A DNA stretch of 64,000 nt, from positions 84,742,963 to 84,806,962 of the forward strand of contig NC_090982.1 of the NCBI RefSeq assembly GCF_040807025.1, written 5' to 3'. Below the pieces are notes generated by a model. It had not been told where the DNA came from, made no database searches, and was given only the letters and a program-made list of their open reading frames with translations. Positions 52,741 to 64,000 of the stretch are shown here, piece by piece (the first letter of the stretch is position 1; every line of letters begins with the position of its first letter). Position numbers and translations under genes: made by a program. Origin of the DNA: Struthio camelus. Lineage: Eukaryota; Chordata; Aves; Struthioniformes; Struthionidae.

Positions 52741-55345
52741 TGGTGCTTTCCTTCTGACAAACAGGAACTCAGGAGTTTAACACCACGTGGACTTAGGGCA
52801 CAAAACACATCACAGAAAAAACATTACACTGCTCATAGGACTTGTGTCTCTCACTAAGAGTCTGCAGGACTGGGCCCAAGCTGCTGTACTGCATTTTCTG
52901 GAGCAACGGTACAATAAACTTATTCCTCCTGCTAAGAACAACCCCCAGAAATAATGGTTTGTAGTGTTAGAACTGAGTAGAAATTGAGGATGAGTCATCT
53001 GAAAACACTGACCTGAATTAATTCGCTTCCTAACAAGATTACTGAGAGTTTTACCATTGATTTCAGTCAGCCTTGCTTTAGGAGATTTCAAGTTAAAAAA
53101 TATGGAATTTGCTAATCCTCTCAGTTGTGAGGGAGACCTTGCAACTGTTAGTGCTCATAAATGCTGTCTGTGCAAATCTGTAAACAGCTTGAGAAAATAG
53201 ATTGGAGATGTGAACTGCTCCACCAGTATATTTCTTTGGGATATGATGGTAGTTAAAATCTAGCACATTCACTCTCAGTACTACCTTACATTTTAATAGG
53301 CAGACAAAGAAGAAGTAAATTAAGCTTCTGTGAATAAGAATTGCAATAGGAAAGCACATGCAGCATGGAAACATGGAGAAGGAAGAGAGAAGGAAGCAGG
53401 ACAGAGAAGAGAGTAAAAAAAGTTAAAAGAGGGGGAGAAAGGAACTGAAGATAGATGTACTGGTCATACATAATTTGGACAGTTCATGTCAAATAATCAA
53501 AAAAAAAAAAAGAAAAAGCTTGGGATCATTACCCGTGTTTGACGGTGGAACTGGGCCATTTGCTCAACTTGTCCTAATGTCATTTCCTTCTCAAATTAGC
53601 ATGATTCCCCAATGCATGATGCTGATGATGACAGGGGAAGTCTTTACCAAAGATATAATAACCAGAAACACTCTTACGTCAGAGATGCTTGTTTTGCCCA
53701 TTGACTTTGAGCAAATTTCTCATCGGGGGAGCTCTGCTGTGGGCAAAAGGAGTACTTACATACTGGCTTATAGACATCATTAATCATAGGGCTTACCCCT
53801 AACAAATATGAGTATAAACACTCTTGCGCTAGCAAACTCCCTAAGTTGGATGTCTTAGCAATAAAGAGCTGCAGTTTCAAGTAAATTCCAAAGCAGTATT
53901 TTGATCCTAATTGGTAGCTCTACATGTTGAATCAGCGTGTGGTCAAATAAACACTGGCATAATGTGAGGATAGCGGGAGGCAGTGAAAAAGAACCAGAAA
54001 ATTAACAAAGCAGCAACGATTCCGAAGGGCTTGTCAAGAGTGGCTGTCAAGAAGTAGCAGGAAGCAAAACAAAAAGCCTGTTGCCGTAATCCAAACAAGA
54101 AACAACTCCTGTACAAGCGGAGGTTTTAATAGCAGAGAATGTCAAACAATTATGGGGTTTTTGAACTATTAAACAGACAAGAATGAACAAGTGCATAGAC
54201 TGCAGCAAGAAGCTCAGGAGCTGTGCCACTGCCGTATCATGGAGATCCCACCTGAGGGGCATCTCATTGCCTTTCTGAAAATTCATCTCAAACAAGAAGG
54301 AATGGTTCTTATATGGGAGGTATTCTACAGTCAGTAAATGGAGAAGACCCAAAAGACTTCAGGTATTTGCTGGCATCCTGTCTGGGCTCTAACCAGACAG
54401 CAGGCCATGATCATGCATGCTGCAGATTTTTTTTCAGGAAAGACCTACATGCTTTCAAGGCGTAAGAGCAGACTGGGGCAAGTGGCTGAATAACACAACA
54501 ATCAGCACCTATGTGTAATGAGGACTGAATGGCAACAGGGGCATCACACAGATGGGCATGGAAGAGCACGTTTCCCTCCAATGCCAACCTGTTCCCCAAA
54601 ACCGCCAGCTCCTCTTCTTTTATCCCAGCCAGTAGGTTATTTCCACTCATCTTTCAAGCCAATACCACCCCCATCCTGCATCTACCAGAGGCAGGCTGAA
54701 TAAACCCAAAGGAAAGCAAAAATGGACACCAAACAATGTCATTTTGTATCTGTGAAGCAAAGCCAAAATCTAACTCAGGTTGCTGGACCGACAGATGGTC
54801 AGACGAGGGGAAGCAGAGGAGTCTATGGGCTCCTTTTCTTATAGGGTAAAAGGAGGATAAGAATTCCCCCAAGAGCAAGACAAATTTCTGCATTTTCCTT
54901 CTGAACTCTATCTCCTGTTTGTCTTCACTTTCTCTGCTCTTTCTTTTTGGTAATTCTCATATTTCTTGCCTATGTGCCTAGCTATATTCCTAGCAGAGAG
55001 GCCAGCAGGAGAAGATGACAGTAAGCCCAGCTTTTCTGACTCTGGCTCCTGTTCCAACTGTAAGTTAACAGTATCTACATTAATTATATACACACTGTTA
55101 ATAATGTAATAACTACATTTCTACTGGCCCAGTCATGGTAGTGTGGACTGTTACACGCTACCCAAACACAGAAGCCGTATGCATCCCCTGCTCTGAAGAG
55201 CAGACAGCCTAGGCCATGCACTGGCTTCCTGAAGTCAGTGGAAAATCACCTACTTCCGCTGTACGTCTGTTTCCCTCTTTCATCGTTCTTGTGCTCTTGA
55301 GAGGAAGAACTAAAGACTTGCATGTTAATGACCATGAAATGGAAA

Positions 55346-55373
55346 GTCCCTAGATTATAGTCCCTAGACTATA
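55346..55373. repeat. 14-bp tandem repeat, two units
   Basis: GTCCCTAGATTATA (55346-55359) is directly followed by GTCCCTAGACTATA (55360-55373), with one difference. No function is evident. Confidence 0.75.
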
Positions 55374-58300
55374 ACAGCGATGTCACAGAGGTATGGGAAA
55401 GTCATATGGTTAATCTAGCTGAAGATCCAGTTTCTTCTTTCTGCAAAATAAGGAGAATATGACTCATTCGGTCCATAGGGTGCATGGAAAATAAAACAGT
55501 AACTGTAGTATGCATGAATGACCTGCAAATGAGAGCCATCAAAAACACTTACTAAAGTGGACCAGAGACAACAAGGAGATTGGATAAGAAAGGGGAATTT
55601 CAGGAATCTGCAATGTAACAGGCTGATACACAAGTCAAGGATAGGAGCTGATGGAAATAACAGCAAGTGGAGTTTGGGAGAAAAACGGGGATCCTGATGT
55701 GTTTGCTGCAGGAACGGCAAGCTTATTTAAACTGAGGTTGAAAAGATTTCAGAGTGGCTTGAAAATGTTTTAATTCCTAGATGTTAAGGGGTAAAGTATC
55801 CACTAAGTAGCATTGAGATCTTGCCACCCAACCAGAACCAGCAGGGTCAAGGCAGACTAGCCTTTGTGTCCAAAAATTCCCCTTTGCTGACAAAAGAGCT
55901 AGACTCAGTAACTCAAGATAGTGAAGCTAGACGATGGGTCAAAGATACACGCTTACTTTAATAGTTTATCGTGGCTTTGAAAAATTCAATCCATTTTTAA
56001 ATAAATACTCAAGGCACAGCAATCTAGAAAGATATGGAAGAAAGAAATGCATGTGTGCCTGTAACAGTCCGGGTCCAGGTTCACCTGTGCTGTAATGGCA
56101 GCAGCAAAGTGTGTGAATTGGCCTCTTTCAGTGGAGAATCCATGGGCTTAATCCTGCCACACACAGCATGAAGAAAGAGATCAAACGTTTCTGGGACTGA
56201 CTTATGTACTTGAGCAGGACGCTCTCATATGTGAGTATGTACGCTCTTATGTGAGCACGTATGCCAACACAGGCTATTACGTGAGTTGATCAATAAAACT
56301 CATGTTTGCATTCAATGGAAGCAGATTTGAGTCTGACCCATCCAGTTACTGATCTCTCCAGTAACATGAGCAAAACGCCAATTTTAGTCTGGATACATAC
56401 ACGTGAATATTTCTGCTTGCTGCATTAATAGAGACCAATCAGTTACGAAATCTTTGCTTCAGTGATCTATGGCTGTGATGTCTGTAGTTGCACAGGTGGC
56501 CTAATGACCGTACAAGCTGAGTAACTGATGAGTTGATTCCTTGTTATCTTACTGGGAGAAGATCATTAAAAAAGGTTTTGAAAATATATGAAATCATGAG
56601 GGAGAGCAGGACTGGTATCTTCACAATGAAAGGAAAAAATAAAACAATATGGGCCCCATGAAAAGTAAAACATGGATGGAGAATGCTAGAAATGAACACA
56701 TCTGGTTCATCACACATTGGGTTAAACACTATCACACCGGAGATAAGCTTGGCCCTATGTGTTAGAGGGAAATGGTAGTAATAAAGCGGTGGAGGAGTCT
56801 GTTTTGACTAGCACATAAAGCAAAATTGGAAACATGGGTGGGAAGCTTCTGGATTATAACCACTATTATACAGAAAAAAAGGTTTTCTTTCATGTAGCAC
56901 ATTTCACATTTAGGATAAACCCTGTTTCAGATATTCATGTAGACCTTCTGAAAAAAAACTTAATTCAAAATAACTTCCCAAGAAAGATAAAAAAAGATCC
57001 AACATTAACATTCAACTCATCTGCTTACAGTGGAAGAAGTATTGACCAGGGCTCCAAGGACATCAAAGGATACCTTTCAAAACAATATAAATTTTTCCTT
57101 TCTGGCCTGTGGCTGGAAGATAAATGTCTGAGGAGAAATAGCTAATCAGCTTGGATTCATTTTGTAATAATTATTACTAATTAAACTATTACTTGTAAAA
57201 AGTAAGAGAAACACAAACTCCACAACAGAATCAGTTGACAGTGAGGAAGGTTGTGAACTTTTCTAGAAGAAAGGCCAACCAAGCTGCAAGCACACTGACA
57301 GACACAGGAAATCCTAAATATTTTAAGATACTCGCAAATTCTGTCAACATTTGAGACAATAGATAAGTGCAAAGATACCTGACCCAGCGTGGGTACCGCA
57401 GGCAGTCTTACCACGCCATTAGAGATCTGACTGAACCAATTGTTTTGCATCTCATGTTTCCAAAACTAATATATTTAGAACCGGATCAAGCATGCTTACG
57501 CTGCACTATATTCTGCAGTGTGAACATACCCTAGGAGCCCCAATTGCCCAGAGGATCCGTGCTGAAGAGGATGAGCAAAACGCCATTGAGAGTCAATGCG
57601 TCTATACTCAATATTCACTGCAGGAGTGGGCAACATTCCCTCCCTCCATGCATAGAAGCGGAAGGCACGATCTCACCCGGCCATGTGTGTATGCCCTCCA
57701 AGCAGCTGACTGGAGAACTGGGACTGTGAAAATTGTAGCCTTCACTATATTTGTTCTCATGGAAAGTGCCGTGAAACTACTAGTGACTGAGATTGCTTTT
57801 TCAGGTTTTCACCGTGAGAACTAAAGCATAAAACTAAACCAAAGAGGAGACGGAAGGGCAGCGACTACCTGCCAGGCCAATGAAGAAGCAGAATGGATGC
57901 ATGCAACTGAGGGCAAGGACACCTCAAAGAAATGGGAGGTTGACTCCACAATTTGCCTGAGGGAGACACGGACTGCTGAGCAATGAATACACTTGAATTA
58001 AAAAAAAAAGAACGGAAATGAAAAAGCAATCAAGGGCAAGAACAAGGCACAGTGAAAGTAGGAAAATGCAAAGCTTTGCATAACGATTAGGTCTGGACAG
58101 AATTCGGAGAGTGTAAGAACGACCAGGAAACTCAAATCAGGTCAAGAATAAAAGACTGAACTACCAGGACATCTGTAAGAGTAGCCATGGAGGCGAGCGC
58201 TCACAGCTAAAGCCGTGGGGGATGCACGTGTAGCAGAACTCAAAATCCCAGGGTTCAGACAGCAGAGAAACAAGAGGAACGGAGATGCATACCAAGGCAT

Positions 58301-60599
58301 CCCACCCAACCCAGCAGAGGGGGTTAGATCCCCAAGAAAAGCATACCCAAAAGCCAGTATGCTGAACAACGAGCCAGCTGAGAAAGTCAATGGAAAATTA
58401 TGAGAAAGGTGACTTTTACTTTCCACTCCACTCAGAGAATTAGGGTTCTTCCTCAGATACCTACTTATGCTTCTCTATGAGCCTTCCTCTCCAGCACTTA
58501 AATTCATAAAATATTATACTAAGGGGAGGGCCTTGAGAGGAACAGAACAGCGGCAGGCAAGCACCATGGATTAGACAGGATTTATGGATTTGGCTTTCCT
58601 CAAATGTAGGTAACGCTGAATTTCATACCTGCTCTCGTACAAGGAGGGCAAGCATCTATATTTTTTTAAACAAGATAAAAAATAGATGCCAAGTTATAAC
58701 AGAGATGCTTTTGAAATCAATGTCACAGGCTTTAAATGAATTTGGATGGAAGGGGGTTGATTTACAAGTTTTGAATGATGAATGTCGGCAGAGCTTGACC
58801 ATTACTTTTTCATATAGAAGCAACATATTTGTGTAAATTACAGAAAGCAGAGTTATCCCAATTATTAAGCAAAATATTCCAGAACATCTATCTGAATGGA
58901 CAAAAGTAGGCCTAGATCTCCACACAACAAGGGTACAAAAGCAAGCTGCTACTGGCTACTCTGTGGATCAAAATTAGGATTTAATTGACTCTGTATTAAT
59001 CAGGAAGGGTGATGAATACCTTTTTGCTGGTTAACAGAGGACCCTCTGGGAAAGACGCTTCTGCAGAGCTACTGTAGCCCAACACAATTCAAACCCCATG
59101 CAGCCTAATATTTCCATGCTAGATGTGCTTATAGGGAACTGGACTAGGGACTGCCAGGTAGCCACGGCCACAGCAAAAGGGGCAAGCATCTATAGGTCAC
59201 TCTGTACCAATTCACATCCCCTGTGGTTTGAGATCAGGAAGCGCCTGTAACAAACTAAGGAATTGCACAGACTAATGCAATTTCCACGCATTTTAAAAAT
59301 GGAATAAATAAAAAAGGAAAATTTCTGTTATCTTAAATTACTGTAAACTAGGGAATGGACAAGTACTGCAATTCACAGAGAAGATCTGCAAGGGCTTTTT
59401 GCCATTTTCTTAGTAAAGGTGCAAGATAATAATGTTAGGAATAAAGTAAGTCTACAGGGAGCAAGGATTCAAACGCTACCTGTCGTCTTCTCCATCTCAG
59501 CCACAGAGAGCACTGCCAGTGAGCTCAAGAGAGGAAGTACTGCGGCTGATGCTCTGATGCTAAAACTTTTGCCCCTTGATGCTTTTCTTTAAAAGCAAAT
59601 GAAAGTGATGAGTCAGAAAAAAACTCCAGGTGGCAGAGATAAAATATCAGTTTCGGGACCCTTTTCACAACAAAAGACTCTGTTGCAAAAGACTCTGATA
59701 GAGCTGTCAATGTCTGTAAATTTTTGCAGAGCTTTAATTCACAGTTCAAGTACTTGTGAACTCTCTCCTTTTATTTGATCTAGGGAGACAGGAGCATCAT
59801 GTAGAGCAACCAAGAGCAGAAATGAGAAAGGGATTGGAATTGCCAGACAGTAATGACTTTTGAGGCAGTTGAGCGTCCTTCTGTATCCCATTGCCACCTC
59901 TCTCCTGAGCTCTCCCCCAGCACTGGCTCTGGTGCTCCTACGACCTCTCAGGGCAGTCGTTCAGCTCCTTGCCTTTGCAAGGTTAGTTAGGCATGATGGT
60001 CATGCTCTTGGGAATACCCTGTAACAGCAGCATGGCTGCATGTCTCTACTTCTCCTACTACACTGAATTAGATCCAGTCATTTTAAGATAATGATGTGCC
60101 ATATCCTACAGGCATACTCCATTTATACACATATTGGTGTATATGGCATCAAAGGAGGCCATGTAACTGGTGTGCACATGATCAGGATCCAGTCCAATAC
60201 ATTTAGAGGGAACAGATTGAGGAATTCCTCCCAGCAATACCGGGCTGTGTGCAGAGCTGCTGCTAGGGACAACAACTTCTGTGGCTGGAAAGAAGTTCAG
60301 TGCAGCATCTATTATGTACCAGCCATGGGAAGATATATGAAATCAGTGGAATAGACATGCTGAACAGAGAGGGAAATCAGGGAAGTCAGGGCTTTGCTAT
60401 CTCCTGAAGTTCCCAGTTCCCTCTTCCTCTGAAGAAAATGGACAAAAAATAAGACCTCCTTTGTACAAAACCCGGTCAGGGATTCAGCGAGGTGACTCAT
60501 GGGTCGCATGTCATTTCCCTGGCATAATATTTCACTTTGGTTAGAAACGGAGGGGGGCACAGGACTGTGTGTTAGAGAGATGACTCATTAGGTGACTTT

Positions 60600-60935
60600 C
60601 AGCTCGTGTCTCTTGGGGAAAATATTTAAATGGAAAGAGAGTTTAAACCCTGGAATAGATGGTTTTAGGAAGGCTAACATCTTTGGAGGGCGTTAAGAAT
60701 AGGGCAGAGGAACACCTGCCAGGTATGGGGCAGGGACCTCTCAGTGGACATGAGTTGGCTGCAGTTCCCCGATACTACAGTTCAGGACAACGTGCAACTC
60801 AGGCCATATGCTGCCCCCACTTCCAGATTCCAACTGCTGCTCTCCCTGCTATAAGTAAGAACTGATCTTGTCTGACAGCTTGGCATAGACTAAGTGACCC
60901 CTCGAGGTCTAGTCCAGCTTTATATTCTGTGGTTT
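60600..60935 (+). mobile_element. Probable ancient CR1-like 3' end
   Basis: The end reads CCCCTCGAGGTCTAGTCCAG followed by TATTCTGTGG, the layout of a CR1 3' terminus (GACCTCGAGGTCCCTTCCAG-like, then ATTCTGTG). Upstream words are strongly diverged, so the left border is a guess. Confidence 0.55.
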
Positions 60936-63900
60936 TGATCCTCATTTGCCCACAGTGTGCAAAAGTTGATCATAATATGCCTTTCTTCTGAGGGTAAGGA
61001 AAGGGGTAAAAGCTGTCTGGGAACTGATTTGCGATTGTTGTAGAAAAACTGCTTCAGAAATACCAAAATGGTGGTATAAACTCAAGCTGTAAGAGTCTGA
61101 TGGTAATTACAGGGTGCACACACATATATAGGAGTGACTTTTTATTCTCATTTAAAAGACATAAAGCTTTCAAATAATGCAGGCTGCCTGCATGTGAAGG
61201 TTTACTGTTTCTTGCTGTGTGATTGAATTGCTTGACATGCCCCCTCTGAGAGACTCCAGCGTAATCTTTGTTTAAATTCTTTAATAGCTTTTAAAATAAG
61301 CTCTTCTCACTTGTGGCCTGAAAAAAAAAATGTTTTTAAAGCAATAGATTCACTTCTGCAGCTGACTCACACTCTGTGCAGAAATCAGGCTGCTAAAAAA
61401 CCAGCATTTAGCAGAGAACTTGCCAACAGAATATAGGTATAGAGCAAATAATTATTCTGATAGTTTTCCCTTGCCAAAGCAGGCAAGGACTCTCCTATTG
61501 ATCCCCCCTATGCCACAGGTTGGGAGATGAGGACAGTGACCATTTCAACATTTTTTATGGTAGTGGCAGTTTCCTGATGTAATCCAGCATCATTCCCTGC
61601 TGGCCACACAAAAGCTCACAAAAAAAGCCAGATCTCAGCTGAGCATCTGATTCAAAGAAAATTCAGCAGAGAGCCGAGTACTGAAAAGATGAATCAATAC
61701 AAAAGCAAGCTGCAGCTCTAGATTTAAGCAGAAGTCCACAGCACTTAACCTACTTTAGCAGATCAACGCAGCGCATTTTTAATCAACTTATTAATCCTAA
61801 AATAAAAATAATTACCCTAGAGATCTGTATTAAAGTCCCTTAATTATATCTCATTTCCTCATTCTTTTTTCTTGTGATCAGGAGCTACAAAGACCAGAGT
61901 TTCCCAGTGTCATTCTCCTGCTTGGAGTTTCCCTTCTCACTAGGACTTTAGCTGATACTGCCATTTGCCTTGCTGAGAGCACCCACATCCATCCCTCTTG
62001 GATGAAACCCTGGTGAAAAAAAGGGTGGGCAGGATTCAGCCTTCCAGTTGCAGATGGCACAGTACAAAACAGCAGGGGAAGGAGTGAAGAATGTTTTATG
62101 GTGGGTGAAAAATGCAGGAATGCCTATAAATCTGATAGCTACGTTGCCCAGTGGTGCCAGGAGCTCGTTAAGAGCTCATTAAGGAGAAAGAGAGGTCCTA
62201 ACTGGAGTCTGGACCCTTTCCTGAATTTTTCTGAGTGGAGGGGACTTACCACAGTATTTCTTTCCCTGAGCAGCCTCTCGTGCCTGCAGCCCTGCCATCC
62301 CTGTGGCTAGGCTTTTGCGCAGCTGCAGGACAGCCAGGCTCCATGACACCATCCTCAGGGAGGTTCAGGTGGGAAATCACGGCAGTAAAACAGCCAAGGG
62401 CCCCCCGTGGCATGGCACAACTTACAGCCATACAGCTAACTTTCCACCTTTCTCCTCTCTCCCCAGAAAAGGGTGACTTTGTGCAGACTGCTGATTGGGA
62501 ACCATCCCTGGACTATGCTGTCCTCCGAGTTGTGCCCATGCTGCTTGTTTTAGGTCAGCTTTATAGATTCCCTTTCCCTCACTGGCCTTTACCCATTTCA
62601 ACCATCTTGCAGAAAAGCAAGCCAGCCTTGTGTTATATTTAGGCTTAAAAGCACTGTACATTTACTGGAATAGTACTTCAGGGCAATTTTCAGGTTTCTC
62701 TAAGTGCACTAGGGAATTTCTTCCCACTGCCTCGGGAAGAGGCCCAGAGGCCTGCTGCTGTTGCAAATGTAGGGATCCAAGCAGAAGCTATCACAGAACA
62801 AGCAGCATATTGAATTACTGAGTAACTAGCCTTAGGTTTAGCCAGTGTCCTCAAGCTCCAGCTTGGCAAACGGCACTGAAGCTATAAATATCCCACTTCC
62901 TCTCTGTAAAGATGCTCTCCAAAACCACCAGCTCAACTGTGTTCCCTGGAGGCGCAAGCTATAGCATGTCCAAGAACCTCATAGCCGGTGTAAGCCAGTA
63001 ACAGGGGACTTAACACAGGAGATTTATGAAAGAAGAGACTGAGCGAAGGTTACATGCATCTCTGCACGGAGCAGACCAGCGAGCAAGCAGCCTGGGAATG
63101 GTCCCTTTGCTTTCTCCCTGACAGCTGAGTGCAAACGGTAGATTGAAACTGTAACATATTGCTGAACAAGAGAGCAAGAGCAGGAAAGAAAAGCTGAAAA
63201 GTACCTTCATGATAATATTACGATAACTATGTAGGCAGCTAAGTAAATCACCTTTCTATCGTTAATACTGGACGGGCTGAGACTGCCACATCCTGCACTT
63301 TTATTTCTGTGAAAGATGGGAATTAGCAGTAACCAGTAGCAAGGGATCTAAGTGCTTTTTACGTGTACTGGGGGTGGGGGGGAGAAACCCTCGTTGAATA
63401 ATCTTGGATGTGATACATAAAAGCAAAAGAAACAAATCATTACAATCTGGAACTAAAAACTTAAATAAACAGTGTTTGCTAGTCACAGTGACAAAACGTA
63501 TGGTCACACCTTGCTTTGGCAATTTTGATGTCAGGGCACTCAAAACTATAGGGGTTTTTTGCAAGTTTGGGAAACACACGATTCTTTTTTGCATTCTCTG
63601 GTGACAGGAGAGGCTCCCAGGGTACGATGCAGGACAGAAACTGGCTACAGAAATAACTCGGCAGAAGAGTTTTACTTGCATCTTCTCACCGTTTTACTTT
63701 TACTTCACCATTTTTCATTTCAGTTTATACTCGGGCTTTATTTTCCACTTTTCTAATCCTGTTGCAGCTATTTGCACTTAGGAAAACAACTAGTTAGAGG
63801 GCTGCAATGCCACTAGGACAAATGGGAAAAACTGAGAAAATAAGGCAAGTTCAGACCTCAAGTCATCCCTCTCAGCACCAAGGCAGCTCGGTATTACACT

Positions 63901-64000
63901 ATCTAACACATTCCTGAAGCCCCAAAGATGGAGGTTTTAAACCTCCTGAGGTAGTCTTACCCTTAAAAAGTTTCCCCTCATGTCTGGATCTAAATCTTTC

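Larger units (their letters stand above)
49439..64000 (-). other. ST8SIA5: Probable ST8SIA5 first intron (5' part of the gene beyond the window)
   Basis: I searched this stretch for the start codon exon with its transmembrane anchor and for a CpG-rich promoter and found neither. The sequence is AT-rich and holds two old CR1-like fragments (52420-52740 and about 60600-60935) and small tandem repeats. The open frames on both strands show no recognisable protein. The inference is that exon 1 lies beyond 64000. Confidence 0.6.

Noticed and set aside
56221..56275. Repeated GCTCTCATATGTGAG-type words as a CRISPR-like or regulatory array
   Set aside because: Only two imperfect units without spacers; an ordinary local tandem duplication.
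57492..57824. 110-codon plus-strand frame
   Set aside because: No recognisable domain or splice context, and it lies in a presumed intron.
62235..62642. 135-codon plus-strand frame
   Set aside because: No recognisable protein, and open frames on the opposite strand in the same place point to GC-rich non-coding DNA.

Overview
This is vertebrate nuclear DNA, most likely from a bird or a close archosaur relative. It has low gene density, spliced exons with GT/AG borders, long AT-rich introns, and a chicken-type CR1 LINE ending in the characteristic ATTCTGTGA terminus. Several older CR1/L3-like fragments are also present. No bacterial, plasmid or viral organisation is visible.

The only gene I can support is ST8SIA5, the alpha-2,8-sialyltransferase V of the Golgi, which acts in ganglioside synthesis. 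It lies on the minus strand. Six constitutive coding exons were read directly, from gene 5' to 3': 38086-37994, 35164-35078, 30767-30623, 28587-28475, 25135-25043 and 23886-23418, ending at a TGA stop. All junctions have AG/GT borders and all phases join without a break, giving 332 complete codons plus a shared Arg codon. With the 43 codons plus split Arg that I recall for exon 1 of the human protein, the total is 376 residues, the human short-form length. A seventh exon at 49438-49331 is in phase, adds 36 codons and matches an optional stem exon. Exon 1, with the start codon and membrane anchor, was not found and probably lies beyond position 64000.

Layout: 1 to about 22800 is gene-poor 3' flank with hairpin-forming sequences and no recognised gene. 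About 22800-23417 is the inferred 3' UTR. 23418-49438 holds the exons and introns. 49439-64000 is probably first intron. The intron at 30768-35077 carries a 5'-truncated, inactivated CR1 in antisense orientation. The 11-kb intron at 38087-49330 contains a 112-bp direct repeat, two copies 919 bp apart.

I did not find a new multi-gene system. The most useful second looks are the optional stem exon, the 112-bp duplication with a splice-donor-like site in each copy, and a few hairpins and possibly conserved non-coding stretches.
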